DNA of 5,514 nucleotides from the NCBI GenBank assembly GCA_023441845.1, contig JAEZNF010000308.1, positions 1 to 5,514 of the forward strand. Direction: 5' to 3'. The translations under genes and the position numbers were made by a program. Source of the stretch: Bacillota bacterium. Its GTDB lineage: Bacteria; Bacillota; Clostridia; Acetivibrionales; DSM-2933. Each line of letters starts with the position of its first letter. Position 1 is the stretch's first letter. The notes under the pieces were generated by a model. That model did not search any database and was not told the origin of the DNA. It worked only from the letters and a program-made list of their open reading frames with translations. Below, piece by piece: positions 5,472-5,514 of the stretch.

Positions 5472-5514
5472 ATGCGTATTTTATTGGCAGATGATCAGAA
5501 GGAAGTTCGTTCAA
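5472..5514 (+). CDS. Response regulator, N-terminal fragment (3'-partial)
   Basis: Only 14 codons are inside the window, giving MRILLADDQKEVRS. This is the first strand and acidic pocket of a receiver domain: the hydrophobic strand RILLA followed by Asp7 and Asp8, as at the start of CheY/NarL-type receivers. The start is well supported by GAGGTGAT at 5460-5467, with 4 bases between its last base and the ATG, an eight-base match to the anti-Shine-Dalgarno sequence. The output domain cannot be seen; by its opening it is probably another NarL/LuxR-type regulator, but this is a guess. It has its own long leader, so it may be transcribed apart from the kinase operon. Confidence 0.75.
   Translation, partial: MRILLADDQKEVRS

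Overview
The window is low-GC and AT-rich between genes. It has Gram-positive style Shine-Dalgarno sites (GAGGT, GGGGAGGA, GAGGTGAT), and its response regulator resembles the LiaR/VraR branch of Firmicutes. Together these suggest a clostridial member of the Firmicutes. Genus is not determinable from the sequence alone; a Ruminiclostridium/Acetivibrio-like organism is a guess. All genes seen are on the + strand.

Layout. (1) Positions 1-713 hold the 3' end of a gene of unknown function. Its frame is open to the window edge, so its true start lies outside. (2) Positions 714-978 are an AT-rich gap with two inverted repeats (769-812 and 822-881) and a possible promoter. (3) Positions 979-2064 encode an AI-2E/PerM-family multi-pass membrane protein. 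(4) Positions 2101-4416 encode a soluble triple-GAF histidine kinase of the NarX/LiaS (HisKA_3) type. It overlaps by 8 bases a NarL/LiaR-type response regulator (4409-5047), so the pair is almost certainly one translationally coupled two-component system. The 36-base gap after the membrane protein gene makes a three-gene transcript likely. (5) Positions 5048-5471 are a 424-base gap without a convincing gene but packed with ordered secondary structure: a REP-like hairpin at the regulator's stop codon, two long perfect inverted repeats (16 bp and 15 bp arms), and a GC-rich double-hairpin segment followed by a weak terminator-like stem. (6) From 5472 a second response regulator begins and runs off the window.

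How it may work. The kinase would sense a cytoplasmic signal through its GAF domains, phosphorylate the regulator at Asp59 and, through its DxxxQ motif, probably also dephosphorylate it. The LuxR-type helix-turn-helix would then control transcription. The role of the upstream membrane protein is unknown; co-transcription suggests a functional link but does not prove one.

The genes belong to known families. The most unusual material is non-coding. The inverted repeat before the membrane protein gene and the one before the last regulator are diverged copies of one element (24 of 26 aligned bases identical over the shared 3' arm, with one 2-base gap). The 5294-5340 segment can fold into mutually exclusive hairpins. 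No known riboswitch class, CRISPR array, tRNA or rRNA was recognised.
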